Assembly: GCF_023546765.1 (NCBI RefSeq)
Contig: NZ_CP097484.1
Span: 2,822,001-2,886,000 of the forward strand
From: Methylobacterium tardum
GTDB lineage: Bacteria; Pseudomonadota; Alphaproteobacteria; Rhizobiales; Beijerinckiaceae
Direction of reading: 5' to 3'
DNA: 64,000 nucleotides
Of the stretch, positions 14,981 to 23,855 are shown in pieces. Below the pieces are notes generated by a model that saw only the letters and a program-made list of their open reading frames with translations, had not been told where the DNA came from and searched no databases. How positions within the stretch are numbered: position 1 is the stretch's first letter; each line of letters opens with the position of its first letter. The translations under genes were made by a program, and so were the position numbers.

Positions 14981-15871
14981 TTGGATTGGGATAAGATCCG
15001 GATCTTCCTCAACGTCGCGGAGGCGGGCAGCTTCACCAAGGCGGGCGACGATATCGGGCTCAGCCAGTCGGCCGTCAGCCGGCAAATCAGTGCCCTGGAG
15101 CGCGAGCTGAAGGCGCCGCTGTTCCACCGGCATGCACGGGGCCTGCTCCTCACCGAGCAGGGCGATCTTCTGTTCCGCGCCGCGCGCGACATGAAGCTCC
15201 GCCTGGAGAACACGCGGGCGCGGCTCGTCGAGACCTCCGAGCGTCCGACCGGCGACCTCAAGGTCACCACGACCGTCGGCCTCGGCACGTCGTGGCTGTC
15301 GCAGCGTGTGGGCGAGTTCCTCGACCTCTACCCGGACGTGCGGATCGAGCTGATCCTCACCAACGAGGAGCTCGATCTCGCCATGCGTGAGGCGGATGTG
15401 GCCATCCGCATGCGACGCCCGGCCCAGCCGGACCTGATCCAGCGGCGACTGTTCACCGTCCACTACCACGCCTTCGCGAGCCAGGATTACGTCAAGCGCT
15501 TCGGCGAGCCGAAGACGATCGAGGATCTCGACGACCACCGCCTCGTGTCGTTCGGCGGCAACGAGCCGTCATACCTCCTCGCCGCGCACTGGCTGGCCGA
15601 TGCCGGCCGCGACGGGCGGGAGCGGCGCCACGTGCACCTCACCGTGAACAACATCGGTGCCCTGCAGCGCGCCATGGAGGCGGGCGCCGGGATCGGCATC
15701 CTGCCGGATTACGCCGTCGACGGCGACCAGCAGCTGGTGCAGGTGCTGCGCGACACCGAGATGCCGAGCCTCGAGAGCTACCTCGTTTATGCCGAGGAGA
15801 TGCGCTCCGTGGCCCGCGTTCAGGCGTTCCGCGATTTCCTGGTGTCGAAGGCGCAGCGCTGGACCTACTGA
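14981..15871 (+). CDS. LysR-family transcriptional regulator (LsrB/VtlR-like)
   Basis: The product is 296 aa from a TTG at 14981 (LDWDKIRIFLNVAEAG), which follows an AGGGG ribosome site at normal spacing. A further-upstream ATG at 14945 would add 12 residues. The N-terminal winged helix-turn-helix is clear (GSFTKAGDDIGLSQSAVSRQ), followed by a periplasmic-binding-like effector domain (LDLAMREADVAIRMRR; GAGIGILPDYAV). Its position after trxB and its sequence recall rhizobial LsrB, a regulator of oxidative stress and surface polysaccharide genes. It contains no cysteine at all, so a thiol-based redox switch as described for Sinorhizobium LsrB is not possible here. Confidence 0.88.
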   Translation: MDWDKIRIFLNVAEAGSFTKAGDDIGLSQSAVSRQISALERELKAPLFHRHARGLLLTEQGDLLFRAARDMKLRLENTRARLVETSERPTGDLKVTTTVGLGTSWLSQRVGEFLDLYPDVRIELILTNEELDLAMREADVAIRMRRPAQPDLIQRRLFTVHYHAFASQDYVKRFGEPKTIEDLDDHRLVSFGGNEPSYLLAAHWLADAGRDGRERRHVHLTVNNIGALQRAMEAGAGIGILPDYAVDGDQQLVQVLRDTEMPSLESYLVYAEEMRSVARVQAFRDFLVSKAQRWTY

Positions 15872-15918
15872 GCGCTGCGCGCGGTTCATATCCGCTTCCG
15901 TCGGCTCACATCAGCCCC

Positions 15919-16014
15919 GCCGTCCTTGCGAGCGGAGCTAAGCAATCCCGGCAGCGCGACGCCTTCCGACGTTCCGCTGCCAAGGGTCGCTTCGCCTTGC
16001 GCATGATGATGGCG
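15919..16014. repeat. Dispersed intergenic palindromic repeat, family A copy 1
   Basis: This ~95-bp segment starts with CTTGCGAGCGGAGCTAAGCA and ends with GGGTCGCTTCGCC followed by ATGATGGCG. A second copy with the same ends lies at 33326-33424. It lies between the converging LysR regulator and msrP. The ends pair imperfectly (AGCGGAGCTAAGC with GTCGCTTCGCC), as in REP-like elements. Confidence 0.7.
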
Positions 16015-16052
16015 AGGAACGCATCCACCGAAGCGGTCGAGCGGAAGCCGCA

Positions 16053-17003
16053 TCAAACAAACAGCCGCTCGCCCTCCAGCCCCTTGTAGAGGCCCGCGAC
16101 CTGCTCGCCGTAGCCGTTGTAGATCAGCGTCGGCACGCGCTGGTCGGTCCCGAGCACGCGCTCGGTGGCCTGGCTCCAGCGCGGATGCGGGACGGCCGGG
16201 TTCACGTTGGCCCAGAACCCGTATTCCGACGCTTGGAGCCCTTCCCAGAAGGTCTTCGGCCTGTCGGCCGTGAACGACACCTTCACCAGCGACTTCGCCG
16301 ACTTGAAGCCATACTTCCACGGCACCGCGACCCGGATCGGCGCGCCGAACTGGTTGGGCAGCGGCTTGCCGTAGATCCCGGTGACCATGAAGGCGAGGTC
16401 GTTCCCAGCCTCCGCGAGCGTCAGGCCTTCCGTGTAGGGCCAGGGATAGAAGAAGGCGCGCTGGCCGGGCGCCATCGCCTTGTCCATGAAGGTCTCGAAG
16501 CGGATGTACTTCGCCCCCGAGGTCGGCTTGGCGAGCGCCACAAGCTTGGAGAGCGGGAAGCCCGTCCACGGCACCGCCATGGACCACGCCTCGACGCAGC
16601 GGTGGCGGTAGAGCCGCTCCTCGAGGCCGACCTTCCGGATCAGGTCGCCGACGCCGATCTCGAAGGGCTTCTCCACGAGCCCGTCGATCTTCAGCGTCCA
16701 GGGCTGGGTCTTGAGCGCGTTCGCGGCCGGCAGCACGGTCTTCGACGTGCCGAACTCGTAGAAATTGTTGTAGTCGGCGCTGAAGCGCTCCGGCGTCAGC
16801 GGCCGGTCGAGGGTATAGGCGGGGTTCTGCTGCGCCGGGTAGAGCGGCTGATCGCCCGCTGCGAGGACAGATCGGCCACCCAGGAGCGATCCGGCCGCAA
16901 GTCCGGCCGCACCGCCGATCAGCGCGCGCCGGTTCAGGAAGACGGCCTCCGGCGTGACCAGATGCTCCGGAATCTCCCAACCGCGCTTGCGCTTGATCAA
17001 CAT
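16053..17003 (-). CDS. msrP: Protein-methionine-sulfoxide reductase catalytic subunit MsrP (YedY)
   Basis: The 316-aa precursor carries a molybdopterin cofactor and repairs oxidised methionines in periplasmic proteins. The Tat-type N-terminus is visible as two basic residues before a hydrophobic stretch (NRRALIGGAAGLAAGSLLGG). The catalytic Cys that binds molybdenum is in RHRCVEAWSMAVPWTGFPL, as in YedY. The ATG at 17003 (MLIKRKRGWEIPEHLVTPE) was chosen over one 36 bp upstream because it matches the family start. The heme-b membrane partner MsrQ (YedZ) is not adjacent, and no such gene appears in the window. Confidence 0.94.
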   Translation of the reverse strand: MLIKRKRGWEIPEHLVTPEAVFLNRRALIGGAAGLAAGSLLGGRSVLAAGDQPLYPAQQNPAYTLDRPLTPERFSADYNNFYEFGTSKTVLPAANALKTQPWTLKIDGLVEKPFEIGVGDLIRKVGLEERLYRHRCVEAWSMAVPWTGFPLSKLVALAKPTSGAKYIRFETFMDKAMAPGQRAFFYPWPYTEGLTLAEAGNDLAFMVTGIYGKPLPNQFGAPIRVAVPWKYGFKSAKSLVKVSFTADRPKTFWEGLQASEYGFWANVNPAVPHPRWSQATERVLGTDQRVPTLIYNGYGEQVAGLYKGLEGERLFV

Positions 17004-17153
17004 GGCCGCCTCCTCGGATGTCCTATGCGCACAACCCACAGATCGGCCCGGGCCGACAGGTGGGCAAGCGCCGCAGCCTCACCTTTCGGCGCCGTGCGCG
17101 TTGCGGTTACGCGCCGCGAGGGCGGCGTCGCGACGCAGGCCGTTATCCTGCGA

Positions 17154-18908
17154 TCAGGCCGGGGGCGTCTCGTCGCGCAGCATCCGGCGCAGCACCTTGC
17201 CGACATTGGTCTTGGGCAGCGTGTCGTGCAGGATTACCCGCCGGGGGACCTTGTAGCCGGTGAGCTGGGTGCGCGCGTGGGCGCGGATGGCGTCGGTCGA
17301 GACCGAAGAATCCTTCAGGACGATGTGGGCGACGACCATCTCGCCGGTCTCCTCGCTCGGTGCGCCGACCACGGCGCATTCGAGCACGGCCGGGTGGGCG
17401 GCGAGGACGTCCTCGACCTCGTTCGGATAGACGTTGAAGCCCGAGACGAGGATCATGTCCTTCATCCGGTCGACGATGCGGAACTGGCCGTCGGCCTGCA
17501 TCACCGCGACGTCGCCCGTGCGGAAGAACCCGTCCGCGGTCATCGCACGGGCCGTCTCCTCGGGGCGGTTCCAGTAGCCGCGCATCACCTGCGGGCCGCG
17601 GACGCAGATCTCCCCCGGCTGCCCGACGGACACGACCTGTCCGGATAAGTCGCGGATCGAGACCTCGGTTGAGGGAAGCGGGAAGCCGATCGTGCCGGAG
17701 AAGTCGCGCATCCCGCGTGGGTTGACGCAGACCACCGGCGAGGTCTCCGACAGGCCGTAGCCCTCGATGATCGTGTTGCCGGTCAGCGCCTTCCAGCGCT
17801 CGGCCACCGCCCGCTGCACGGCCGTGCCGCCGCCGACCACGAAGTCGAGATGCGAGAAATCGATCGTGCCGATCTTCGGATGGTTGATCAGCACGTTGAA
17901 CAGCGTGTTCACGCCCATCAGGTGGGTGAAGCGGGTGCGGCTCAGCGTCTTCACCATGCCGTCGCAGTCGCGCGGGTTCGGGATCAGCAGGCACGATCCG
18001 CCGTTGCGCATGAACTGGAAGAAGCACGCGGTCAGCGCGAAGATGTGGTAGAGCGGCAGGGCCGTCACCGCGCAGCGCCGGATGCTCGGATCCTTCGAGT
18101 TGAACCAGAGCTGCGACTGCTCGACATTGGCCATGATGTTGCGGTGGCTGAGCATCGCCGCCTTGGCGATGCCGGTGGTGCCGCCGGTATATTGCAGGAA
18201 CGCCAGATCCTCCGGCTCGACCCGCGCCGAGGCCCGCGGCAGGCTGCGGCCCCGGCGCAGGACGCTGGTGAACGGCACGGCCAGACCTTCCGGCAGCTGG
18301 AACGGCGGCACCGCCTTGCGCACGTGGCGGCTGGCGAGGTTGATCACCTGACCCTTGAGCCCGAGCCCGTCACCCGGGCCGACCAGGGCAACCCGGTCGA
18401 GTTTCACGTCCGGCAGCGCCGCCGCGACCGTGGCGCCGAAATTTTCCAGCACGATCAGGATCCGTGCGCCCGAATCGTTGATCTGCTGGGCGAATTCGCG
18501 GGGCGTGTAGAGCGGGTTGGTGTTGACCACCGTGCCGCCGGCGAGGAGGACGCCGAAGATCGCCACCGCGTAGGCCGGCACGTTCGGCAGCATGATCGCG
18601 ACGCGGTCGCCCTTCGCCAGTCCCTGCCCCTGCAGCCAGGCCGCGAGGTCGCGCGCCTGCTGCCCGAGGGTGGCGTAGGTCATGGTCGAGCCGAAGCACA
18701 GCATCGCGGGCCGATCGGCGAAGGCGGCGACGCTGGTCTCGAACAGGCCGACGAGCGTCCCGAGGCCCGCGACGTCGATCTCGGCCGGGACACCGGCCGG
18801 GTACGAGGCCAGCCAGGGGCGATCCGACGCCAGATCGGCCGGCGGGGCCGGCCTCCGTACGGACCTGGGCGTTTCAGCGCCGTGCACGATCACGTTCGCC
18901 TCATGCAT
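17154..18908 (-). CDS. fadD: Long-chain-fatty-acid--CoA ligase (AMP-forming)
   Basis: The protein is 584 aa. It activates fatty acids to acyl-CoA via an acyl-adenylate. The AMP-binding P-loop is FLQYTGGTTGIAKAAMLSH, the adenylation motif is TIIEGYGLSETSPVVCVNP, and the fatty-acyl signature region is MRGYWNRPEETARAMTADG through FRTGDVAVM. The C-terminal catalytic Lys is in TLPKTNVGKVLRRML. The start MHEANVIVHG was chosen because the 30 in-frame residues upstream lack family similarity. It is 150 bp upstream of msrP on the same strand and probably independent of it. Confidence 0.93.
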   Translation of the reverse strand: MHEANVIVHGAETPRSVRRPAPPADLASDRPWLASYPAGVPAEIDVAGLGTLVGLFETSVAAFADRPAMLCFGSTMTYATLGQQARDLAAWLQGQGLAKGDRVAIMLPNVPAYAVAIFGVLLAGGTVVNTNPLYTPREFAQQINDSGARILIVLENFGATVAAALPDVKLDRVALVGPGDGLGLKGQVINLASRHVRKAVPPFQLPEGLAVPFTSVLRRGRSLPRASARVEPEDLAFLQYTGGTTGIAKAAMLSHRNIMANVEQSQLWFNSKDPSIRRCAVTALPLYHIFALTACFFQFMRNGGSCLLIPNPRDCDGMVKTLSRTRFTHLMGVNTLFNVLINHPKIGTIDFSHLDFVVGGGTAVQRAVAERWKALTGNTIIEGYGLSETSPVVCVNPRGMRDFSGTIGFPLPSTEVSIRDLSGQVVSVGQPGEICVRGPQVMRGYWNRPEETARAMTADGFFRTGDVAVMQADGQFRIVDRMKDMILVSGFNVYPNEVEDVLAAHPAVLECAVVGAPSEETGEMVVAHIVLKDSSVSTDAIRAHARTQLTGYKVPRRVILHDTLPKTNVGKVLRRMLRDETPPA

Positions 18909-19008
18909 CGCGATGCCTCCCGTGGGCACGGCTCTGGACGGCCGAGTCCCCCCAACGCAGAACCCGGCAACTCTGCGGGAACGGAGGCCGGCCCGCAAGG
19001 CGCGGGCC

Positions 19009-19743
19009 TCAGGCGCCGCGTCGATGCCGGCTCACTGTCGCCAGCGCGGCATGCGGCAGGGCGGCGGCGACCAAGAGGAGCGCGGCCAGACCGGCCTCGT
19101 CGGGCCGCAGCGCGCGGTGCGGCCAGGGGCCGAGACCCAGGCTGCCGCCGAGACCGATCACGGCCGCGCCGAACCAGAGGGCCAGGAAGGCCAGGAGGCC
19201 GGAGCCGATCCGGCGGAGCCGCGGCCTCAGGGCGCGGTTCGCCGCGATTACGAAGAGGCCGAGCACGCCGCCGAACACCGCCGCCGCCACGCCCGCGCCG
19301 AGCGCGTAAGCCAGCCAGAGGGGCTGGTGCGTGAGGAACGCCATCCCGCCCGTCGCGAAGCCGGCGCGCAGGACGAGACCCCCGAAGGTCGGGTAGAGGC
19401 CGGCGAGCAGCAGGAATGCCGCGCCGGCGAGGCCGAACAGGACCCGGCGCGGGACGGAGGCCGGACCGGGCTCCGCCGCCGCCATCGCGAGGTGCACGAG
19501 GCCGTAGACCAGCGCGAAGGCGAAGAGCGGATAGCGCCCGGCGAAGTACCCGAAGACCCACGGCTCGGCGACCTCCGGGACTGCCGAGCGCTGGCTGAAT
19601 CCGGTCCCTGCCACGAGCGCCAGGGCCACCAGCATGGCCAGGATCGGGATCGAGGCCTGCAGGAGCTTGCCGCCCCGGTGCTGGCCTGCCGCGAGGCCTG
19701 TCGCGGTCGGCTGGAAGGCGGCGTGCGAGGGCGCAGGCATCAT
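19009..19743 (-). CDS. Hypothetical multi-spanning membrane protein
   Basis: The 244-aa product has about six predicted membrane segments, such as IPILAMLVALALVAGTGF, YPLFAFALVYGLVHLAMAAA, VLFGLAGAAFLLLAGLYPTF, ALGAGVAAAVFGGVLGLFVI and LLAFLALWFGAAVIGLGGSL. I recognise no family motif. It was considered as a candidate MsrQ because msrP is nearby, but it lacks a paired-His heme pattern. It lies 100 bp upstream of fadD and 97 bp downstream of pepA, all on the minus strand. Two in-frame ATGs are adjacent at the start. Confidence 0.65.
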   Translation of the reverse strand: MMPAPSHAAFQPTATGLAAGQHRGGKLLQASIPILAMLVALALVAGTGFSQRSAVPEVAEPWVFGYFAGRYPLFAFALVYGLVHLAMAAAEPGPASVPRRVLFGLAGAAFLLLAGLYPTFGGLVLRAGFATGGMAFLTHQPLWLAYALGAGVAAAVFGGVLGLFVIAANRALRPRLRRIGSGLLAFLALWFGAAVIGLGGSLGLGPWPHRALRPDEAGLAALLLVAAALPHAALATVSRHRRGA

Positions 19744-19784
19744 GCAGGGTCCCGAGCCGGGCGCGGCGTCCGAAACGCGGGGTC

Positions 19785-19805
19785 GGCCCGCTCCGTGAGC
19801 GGGCC
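19785..19805 (-). terminator. Hairpin between pepA and the downstream membrane-protein gene
   Basis: A perfect 9-bp stem (GGCCCGCTC/GAGCGGGCC) with a CGT loop begins 36 bp beyond the pepA stop. A smaller GTCCGC/GCGGAC hairpin lies between it and pepA. No T-run is present. Confidence 0.45.
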
Positions 19806-19840
19806 CAATGGCGGTCCGCCCGCGGACGGCCCGCGCGATC

Positions 19841-21352
19841 CTACCGGGCCTCGTAGTGATCCCGGATCAGCCGGTCGAGCAGGCGGACGCCCCAGCCGGC
19901 GCCCCAGCTGCGGTTGATCTCGCTCGCGTTCGGCGACATCGCCACGCCGGCGATGTCGAGATGCGCCCACGGCACGTCCTCGACGTAGCGCTTGATGAAC
20001 GAGGCCGCGGTGGCGGCGCCGCCGTGACGGCCCCCGGTGTTCTTCATGTCGGCGAACTTGGAATCGATCGCCTTGTCGTAGGCGGGGATCAGCGGCATCC
20101 GCCAGACCTTCTCGCCCGTCGCCTCGCCGGCGGCGTTGATGTTGCTCGCCAGCGTGTCGTCGTTCGAGAACATCCCGGCGATGTCCTGGCCGAGCGCCAC
20201 GATGATGGCGCCGGTCAGCGTCGCGAGGTCGACGATCGCCTTGGGCTTGGCGCTGCGGACGATGTGGGTGATCACGTCGGCCAGCACGAGGCGGCCCTCG
20301 GCGTCGGTGTTGATCACCTCGATGGTCTGGCCCGACATTGAGGTCACGATGTCGGAGGGCCGGTACGAGCCGCCGTCCGGCATGTTCTCGGCGATGCCGA
20401 TGGCGCCGACCACGTTGCAGCGCGCCTTGCGGGCGGCGAGCGCGCGGAGCGCGCCCACGACGGCGGCCGCGCCGCCCATATCGCCCTTCATGTCCTCCAT
20501 GCCGCCGCCGGGCTTGATGGAGATGCCGCCGGAATCGAAGATCACGCCCTTGCCGATCAGCGCCACGGGCGCCTCGCCGGCGGGACCCCCGTTCCAGCGC
20601 ATGATCACGAGCCGCGGCTCGCGGACGGAGCCCTGCGCCACGGCCAGCAGCGCGCCCATGCCGAGCTCGCGCATCCGCGCGGGCTCCAGCACCTCGATCT
20701 CGACGCCGAGCTTCGACAGGTCCGAGGCGCGCCGGGCGAACTCCTCCGGGAAGAGCACGTTCGGCGGCTCGTTCACGAGGTCGCGCGCCAGGATCACGCT
20801 GTCCGACAGCGTCCGGGCGTTCTCGCCCTCGCGTGCCGCCGCGCTCTGGTCGGCGAGCAGCAGAGTCAGCGCCGTGCTGGACTTGTCGTCGGCATCTGGC
20901 TTCTTCTTGGTCTTGTAGCGGTCGAAGGTGTAGTTGCGCAGCCGCGCGCCGAGGGCGAACTCGCCGGCCTGCGCCGCCGTCACCGTCGTGCCCGGCCAGT
21001 CGAGCACCACCCGGGCGGTCCGTCCCGCCACCTTGCTGGCGGTGAAGCCGCCGAGCGCCGGCCAGTCGGTCTTGGCGCGGTCCTTGTCGGAGCCGAGGCC
21101 GACGACCACGAGGCGGTCGGCCTTGACGCCCGCCGGGGCCGGGAGGCTGAGCGCCGTCAGCGAGCGGCCCTTGAACTTCTCGGAGGACGCGGCGCGGGCG
21201 ACGAGATCGGCTCCGGAAGCGCCCAGGGCGTCGCGGGCCGCCGCTCCGAGGACGAGGTCGTCGCCGACGAAAACCACGAGATCGCCCGATCCGCCGGGAC
21301 CCTGGCCGCTCTGCTCCAGGGGGCCGAAACCGATCTCGATACCGTCCGCCAT
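19841..21352 (-). CDS. pepA: Leucyl aminopeptidase (M17 family, PepA)
   Basis: The protein is 503 aa. It removes N-terminal residues from peptides with two active-site metal ions. The M17 signature [13 protein letters not shown] is intact, and other metal ligands sit in [20 protein letters not shown] and [11 protein letters not shown]. The N-terminal third (residues 1-190) is the variable macro-like domain. It diverges from the lptF-lptG pair across 181 bp, a common alphaproteobacterial arrangement. A hairpin follows its stop. Confidence 0.96.
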   Translation of the reverse strand: MADGIEIGFGPLEQSGQGPGGSGDLVVFVGDDLVLGAAARDALGASGADLVARAASSEKFKGRSLTALSLPAPAGVKADRLVVVGLGSDKDRAKTDWPALGGFTASKVAGRTARVVLDWPGTTVTAAQAGEFALGARLRNYTFDRYKTKKKPDADDKSSTALTLLLADQSAAAREGENARTLSDSVILARDLVNEPPNVLFPEEFARRASDLSKLGVEIEVLEPARMRELGMGALLAVAQGSVREPRLVIMRWNGGPAGEAPVALIGKGVIFDSGGISIKPGGGMEDMKGDMGGAAAVVGALRALAARKARCNVVGAIGIAENMPDGGSYRPSDIVTSMSGQTIEVINTDAEGRLVLADVITHIVRSAKPKAIVDLATLTGAIIVALGQDIAGMFSNDDTLASNINAAGEATGEKVWRMPLIPAYDKAIDSKFADMKNTGGRHGGAATAASFIKRYVEDVPWAHLDIAGVAMSPNASEINRSWGAGWGVRLLDRLIRDHYEAR

Positions 21353-21533
21353 GCCCGTCGCCCTGACCGTTATCCCGGAGCTGCACTACGCACCTGCGCG
21401 CCGCACAGGTCATCCGCCCTGTGTAGCCGCTGAGGCGGAGAACGCAACGCGGCGCGACAGCCCTGGAATCGCCCCTTTTGTCGGGTCCCTGCGGCCCCGA
21501 GGGCGCGAGAGGACGAGCGGGGCTGCCGGGCCG

Positions 21534-22694
21534 ATGAGGCAGATCGAACGCTACATCTTTCGGATCGCCCTGGGCGCCACCCTCGCCTGCCTGGTCGGGC
21601 TGACCGGGACGATCTGGCTGACGCAGGCGCTGCGCGAGCTCGACCTCGTGACCGCCAAGGGCCAGACCCTGCTGGTCTTCCTGTTCGTCACGGGCCTGTC
21701 GCTGCCGACGCTGCTCGTGGTGATCGCCCCGGTGGCCCTGTTCATCGGCACGATCTACGCGCTGAACAAGCTCAACGGCGATTCCGAGCTGATCGTCATG
21801 TCGGCGGCCGGGATGCCGCCGCGCTCGCTGCTGCGGCCGTTCCTGACCCTGGCGCTGATCGTCAGCTTCGTGACGGGCTTCCTCGTGGTGGTCGTCATGC
21901 CGGCGAGCTTCCAGGAGCTGCGCGACGTGATCACCCGGGTGCGCGGCGACTTCATCGCCAACGTCGTCAAGGAAGGGCAGTTCACCCAGCTCGACAACGG
22001 CATCACCTTCCATTTCCGCGAGCGCGGGCCGGGCGGCACCCTCAAGGGGTTGTTCATCCAGGACCGGCGCGAGGCCGGGAAGACCAAGGTCTACCTCGCC
22101 GACCGGGGCAACGCGGTCGATATCGACGGCCAGAGCTATCTGATCCTGGAGAACGGCAGCGTCCACCAGCAGCAGAAGGACTCGCGCGATTCCTCGATCC
22201 TGACCTTCGAGCGCTACACGATCGATCTCGCGGCGTTCGCGCCGCCCGATTCCGACACGATCTACAAGCCGCGCGAGCGCTCGACGGCGCAGCTCCTGTT
22301 CCCCGATACGACCGAGGGTTACTACAAGCTCCAGAAGGGCCGCTTCCGGGCCGAGCTGCACGACCGGCTCTCGGCCTGCCTGTACCCGCTGGCGCTCGTC
22401 TTCATCGCCTTCGCGGCTCTGGGCGATCCCCGCACGACCCGCCAAGGGCGCGGGCTCGCGGTCGCCGGAGCGATCCTCGCGGTGGTCGGCCTGCGCATCG
22501 CGGGTTTCGCGGCGGTGAGCGCCGCCGCGCGCAGCCCGGCTGCGGTGGCGGCCGTCTACGGCGCGCCGCTGCTCGCCATCGCGCTCTCCTGCCTTCTGAT
22601 CTTCTTCGGCCCGCGGGTGCGCGCGTTCAACGCCGCCCTGGTCCGGGGAACCCGGGGCCTTATGCGCGGACAGCGCCTCGCGCCGGCGGCCTGA
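21534..22694 (+). CDS. lptF: LPS export ABC transporter permease LptF
   Basis: The protein is 386 aa. With LptG and LptB it forms the inner-membrane motor that extracts lipopolysaccharide and pushes it onto the periplasmic bridge. The YjgP/YjgQ pattern of three N-terminal membrane helices (residues ~10-115), a periplasmic beta-jellyroll (~120-280) and three C-terminal helices is visible. A family-like segment is NGDSELIVMSAAGMPPRSLL in the first coupling region. The ATG at 21534 (MRQIERYIFRIALG) is the family start; a long upstream in-frame extension overlaps pepA and is spurious. lptG begins 4 bp after its stop. Confidence 0.95.
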   Translation: MRQIERYIFRIALGATLACLVGLTGTIWLTQALRELDLVTAKGQTLLVFLFVTGLSLPTLLVVIAPVALFIGTIYALNKLNGDSELIVMSAAGMPPRSLLRPFLTLALIVSFVTGFLVVVVMPASFQELRDVITRVRGDFIANVVKEGQFTQLDNGITFHFRERGPGGTLKGLFIQDRREAGKTKVYLADRGNAVDIDGQSYLILENGSVHQQQKDSRDSSILTFERYTIDLAAFAPPDSDTIYKPRERSTAQLLFPDTTEGYYKLQKGRFRAELHDRLSACLYPLALVFIAFAALGDPRTTRQGRGLAVAGAILAVVGLRIAGFAAVSAAARSPAAVAAVYGAPLLAIALSCLLIFFGPRVRAFNAALVRGTRGLMRGQRLAPAA

Positions 22695-22698
22695 TCCG

Positions 22699-23790
22699 AT
22701 GATGCTGATCGGTCCGACCCTCGGGCGGTACTTCGCCGCCCGCTTCGCCCGCACGGTGCTCGGCGTCTTCGTCACCGTCTTCGCGCTGGTCTACACGCTG
22801 GATTTCGTCGAGCTGCTGCGCCGGGCCGGCGAGACCCAGGGCGCCTCCACGGGGCTGATGGCGCAGCTCTCACTCTACCGGACCCCCGCGGTGGCCGAGG
22901 GCGTGCTGCCCTTCGCGGTCCTGTTCGGGTCGATGGCGGCCCTGCTGCAGCTCTCGCGCAAGCTGGAGCTGGTGGTCGCCCGGGCCGCCGGGATCTCCGC
23001 GTGGCAGTTCCTGCAGCCGGGCGTCTTCGTGGCGCTGGCGCTCGGCGCCCTGGCGGTCGGGGTCTACAACCCGGTCTCCGCGATGCTGAAGCAGCGCTCG
23101 ACCGAGATCGAAGCGAAGATCTTCGCCAAGGCCACCAAGGCCGGCTCGGGCAAGGACCTGTGGATCCGGCAGCGGGGATCGGACGGCGAGGCGATCCTGC
23201 GCGCCGAGACGGCGATCGAGGGCAGCACGACCCTCGCGGGCGTCTCGGTCTTCACCTTCGGCGAGGCCGGGAAGTTCGCCGAGCAGCTCGTGGCGGCCCG
23301 CGCGACGCTCCACGACGGCTACTGGGAGCTCTCCGATGTGCGCGTTCTCACACCGGACGCACCGCCCGAGTCGTTCGACACCTACCTGATCGCCTCGAAC
23401 CTGGACCCCGGGCAGGTGCGCCAGCGCTTCACCCCGCCGGAATCTGTGCCTTTCTGGCAACTTCCCACAACCATCGCGCGCACCGAGCGGGCCGGTTTGG
23501 ACGCCACCCGGTACCGCCTCCAGTACGATGTCCTGTGGGCAAGGCCGGTGCTGTTCGTCGCCATGGTTATCGTCGCGGCAACCGTTTCCTTACGGTTCTT
23601 CCGCTTTGGTGGTGTCGGCAAACTCGTCCTCGGTGGCGTCGCGGCCGGCTTCGCACTCTACGTGATCCGACAGGTCATGGAGGGGCTGGGCGCGTCCGGA
23701 CTCGTCGCCGCACCGGTGGCGGCCTGGTTCCCCGCCGTGGTAGGCAGTCTTCTCGGTACGCTCACGCTTCTGTACCAGGAAGACGGCTGA
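22699..23790 (+). CDS. lptG: LPS export ABC transporter permease LptG
   Basis: The protein is 363 aa and is the second permease of the LptB2FG transporter. It has the same layout as LptF: N-terminal helices (RYFAARFARTVLGVFVTVF), a coupling region with RKLELVVARAAGISAWQFL, a periplasmic domain at ~130-265 and three C-terminal helices (RPVLFVAMVIVAATVSLRFF onward). Two adjacent ATGs, 22699 and 22702, are possible starts. It follows lptF by 4 bp and precedes lptD by 65 bp, so all three are likely in one operon. lptB is not in the window. Confidence 0.95.
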   Translation: MMLIGPTLGRYFAARFARTVLGVFVTVFALVYTLDFVELLRRAGETQGASTGLMAQLSLYRTPAVAEGVLPFAVLFGSMAALLQLSRKLELVVARAAGISAWQFLQPGVFVALALGALAVGVYNPVSAMLKQRSTEIEAKIFAKATKAGSGKDLWIRQRGSDGEAILRAETAIEGSTTLAGVSVFTFGEAGKFAEQLVAARATLHDGYWELSDVRVLTPDAPPESFDTYLIASNLDPGQVRQRFTPPESVPFWQLPTTIARTERAGLDATRYRLQYDVLWARPVLFVAMVIVAATVSLRFFRFGGVGKLVLGGVAAGFALYVIRQVMEGLGASGLVAAPVAAWFPAVVGSLLGTLTLLYQEDG

Positions 23791-23855
23791 CATCCGCGAT
23801 CCTTCGCGGGCAGGGAGACGGGTGTTGAGGTTCGTGGCGGTGGACGTCACAGGGG

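Noticed and set aside
19009..19743. The membrane protein as MsrQ, the partner of MsrP
   Set aside because: It lies beyond fadD, lacks a paired-His heme pattern and does not resemble YedZ.
19740..22775. A 1011-codon minus-strand open frame spanning pepA and lptF
   Set aside because: It overlaps pepA in another frame and lptF antisense, both intact; its composition is that of a shadow frame.
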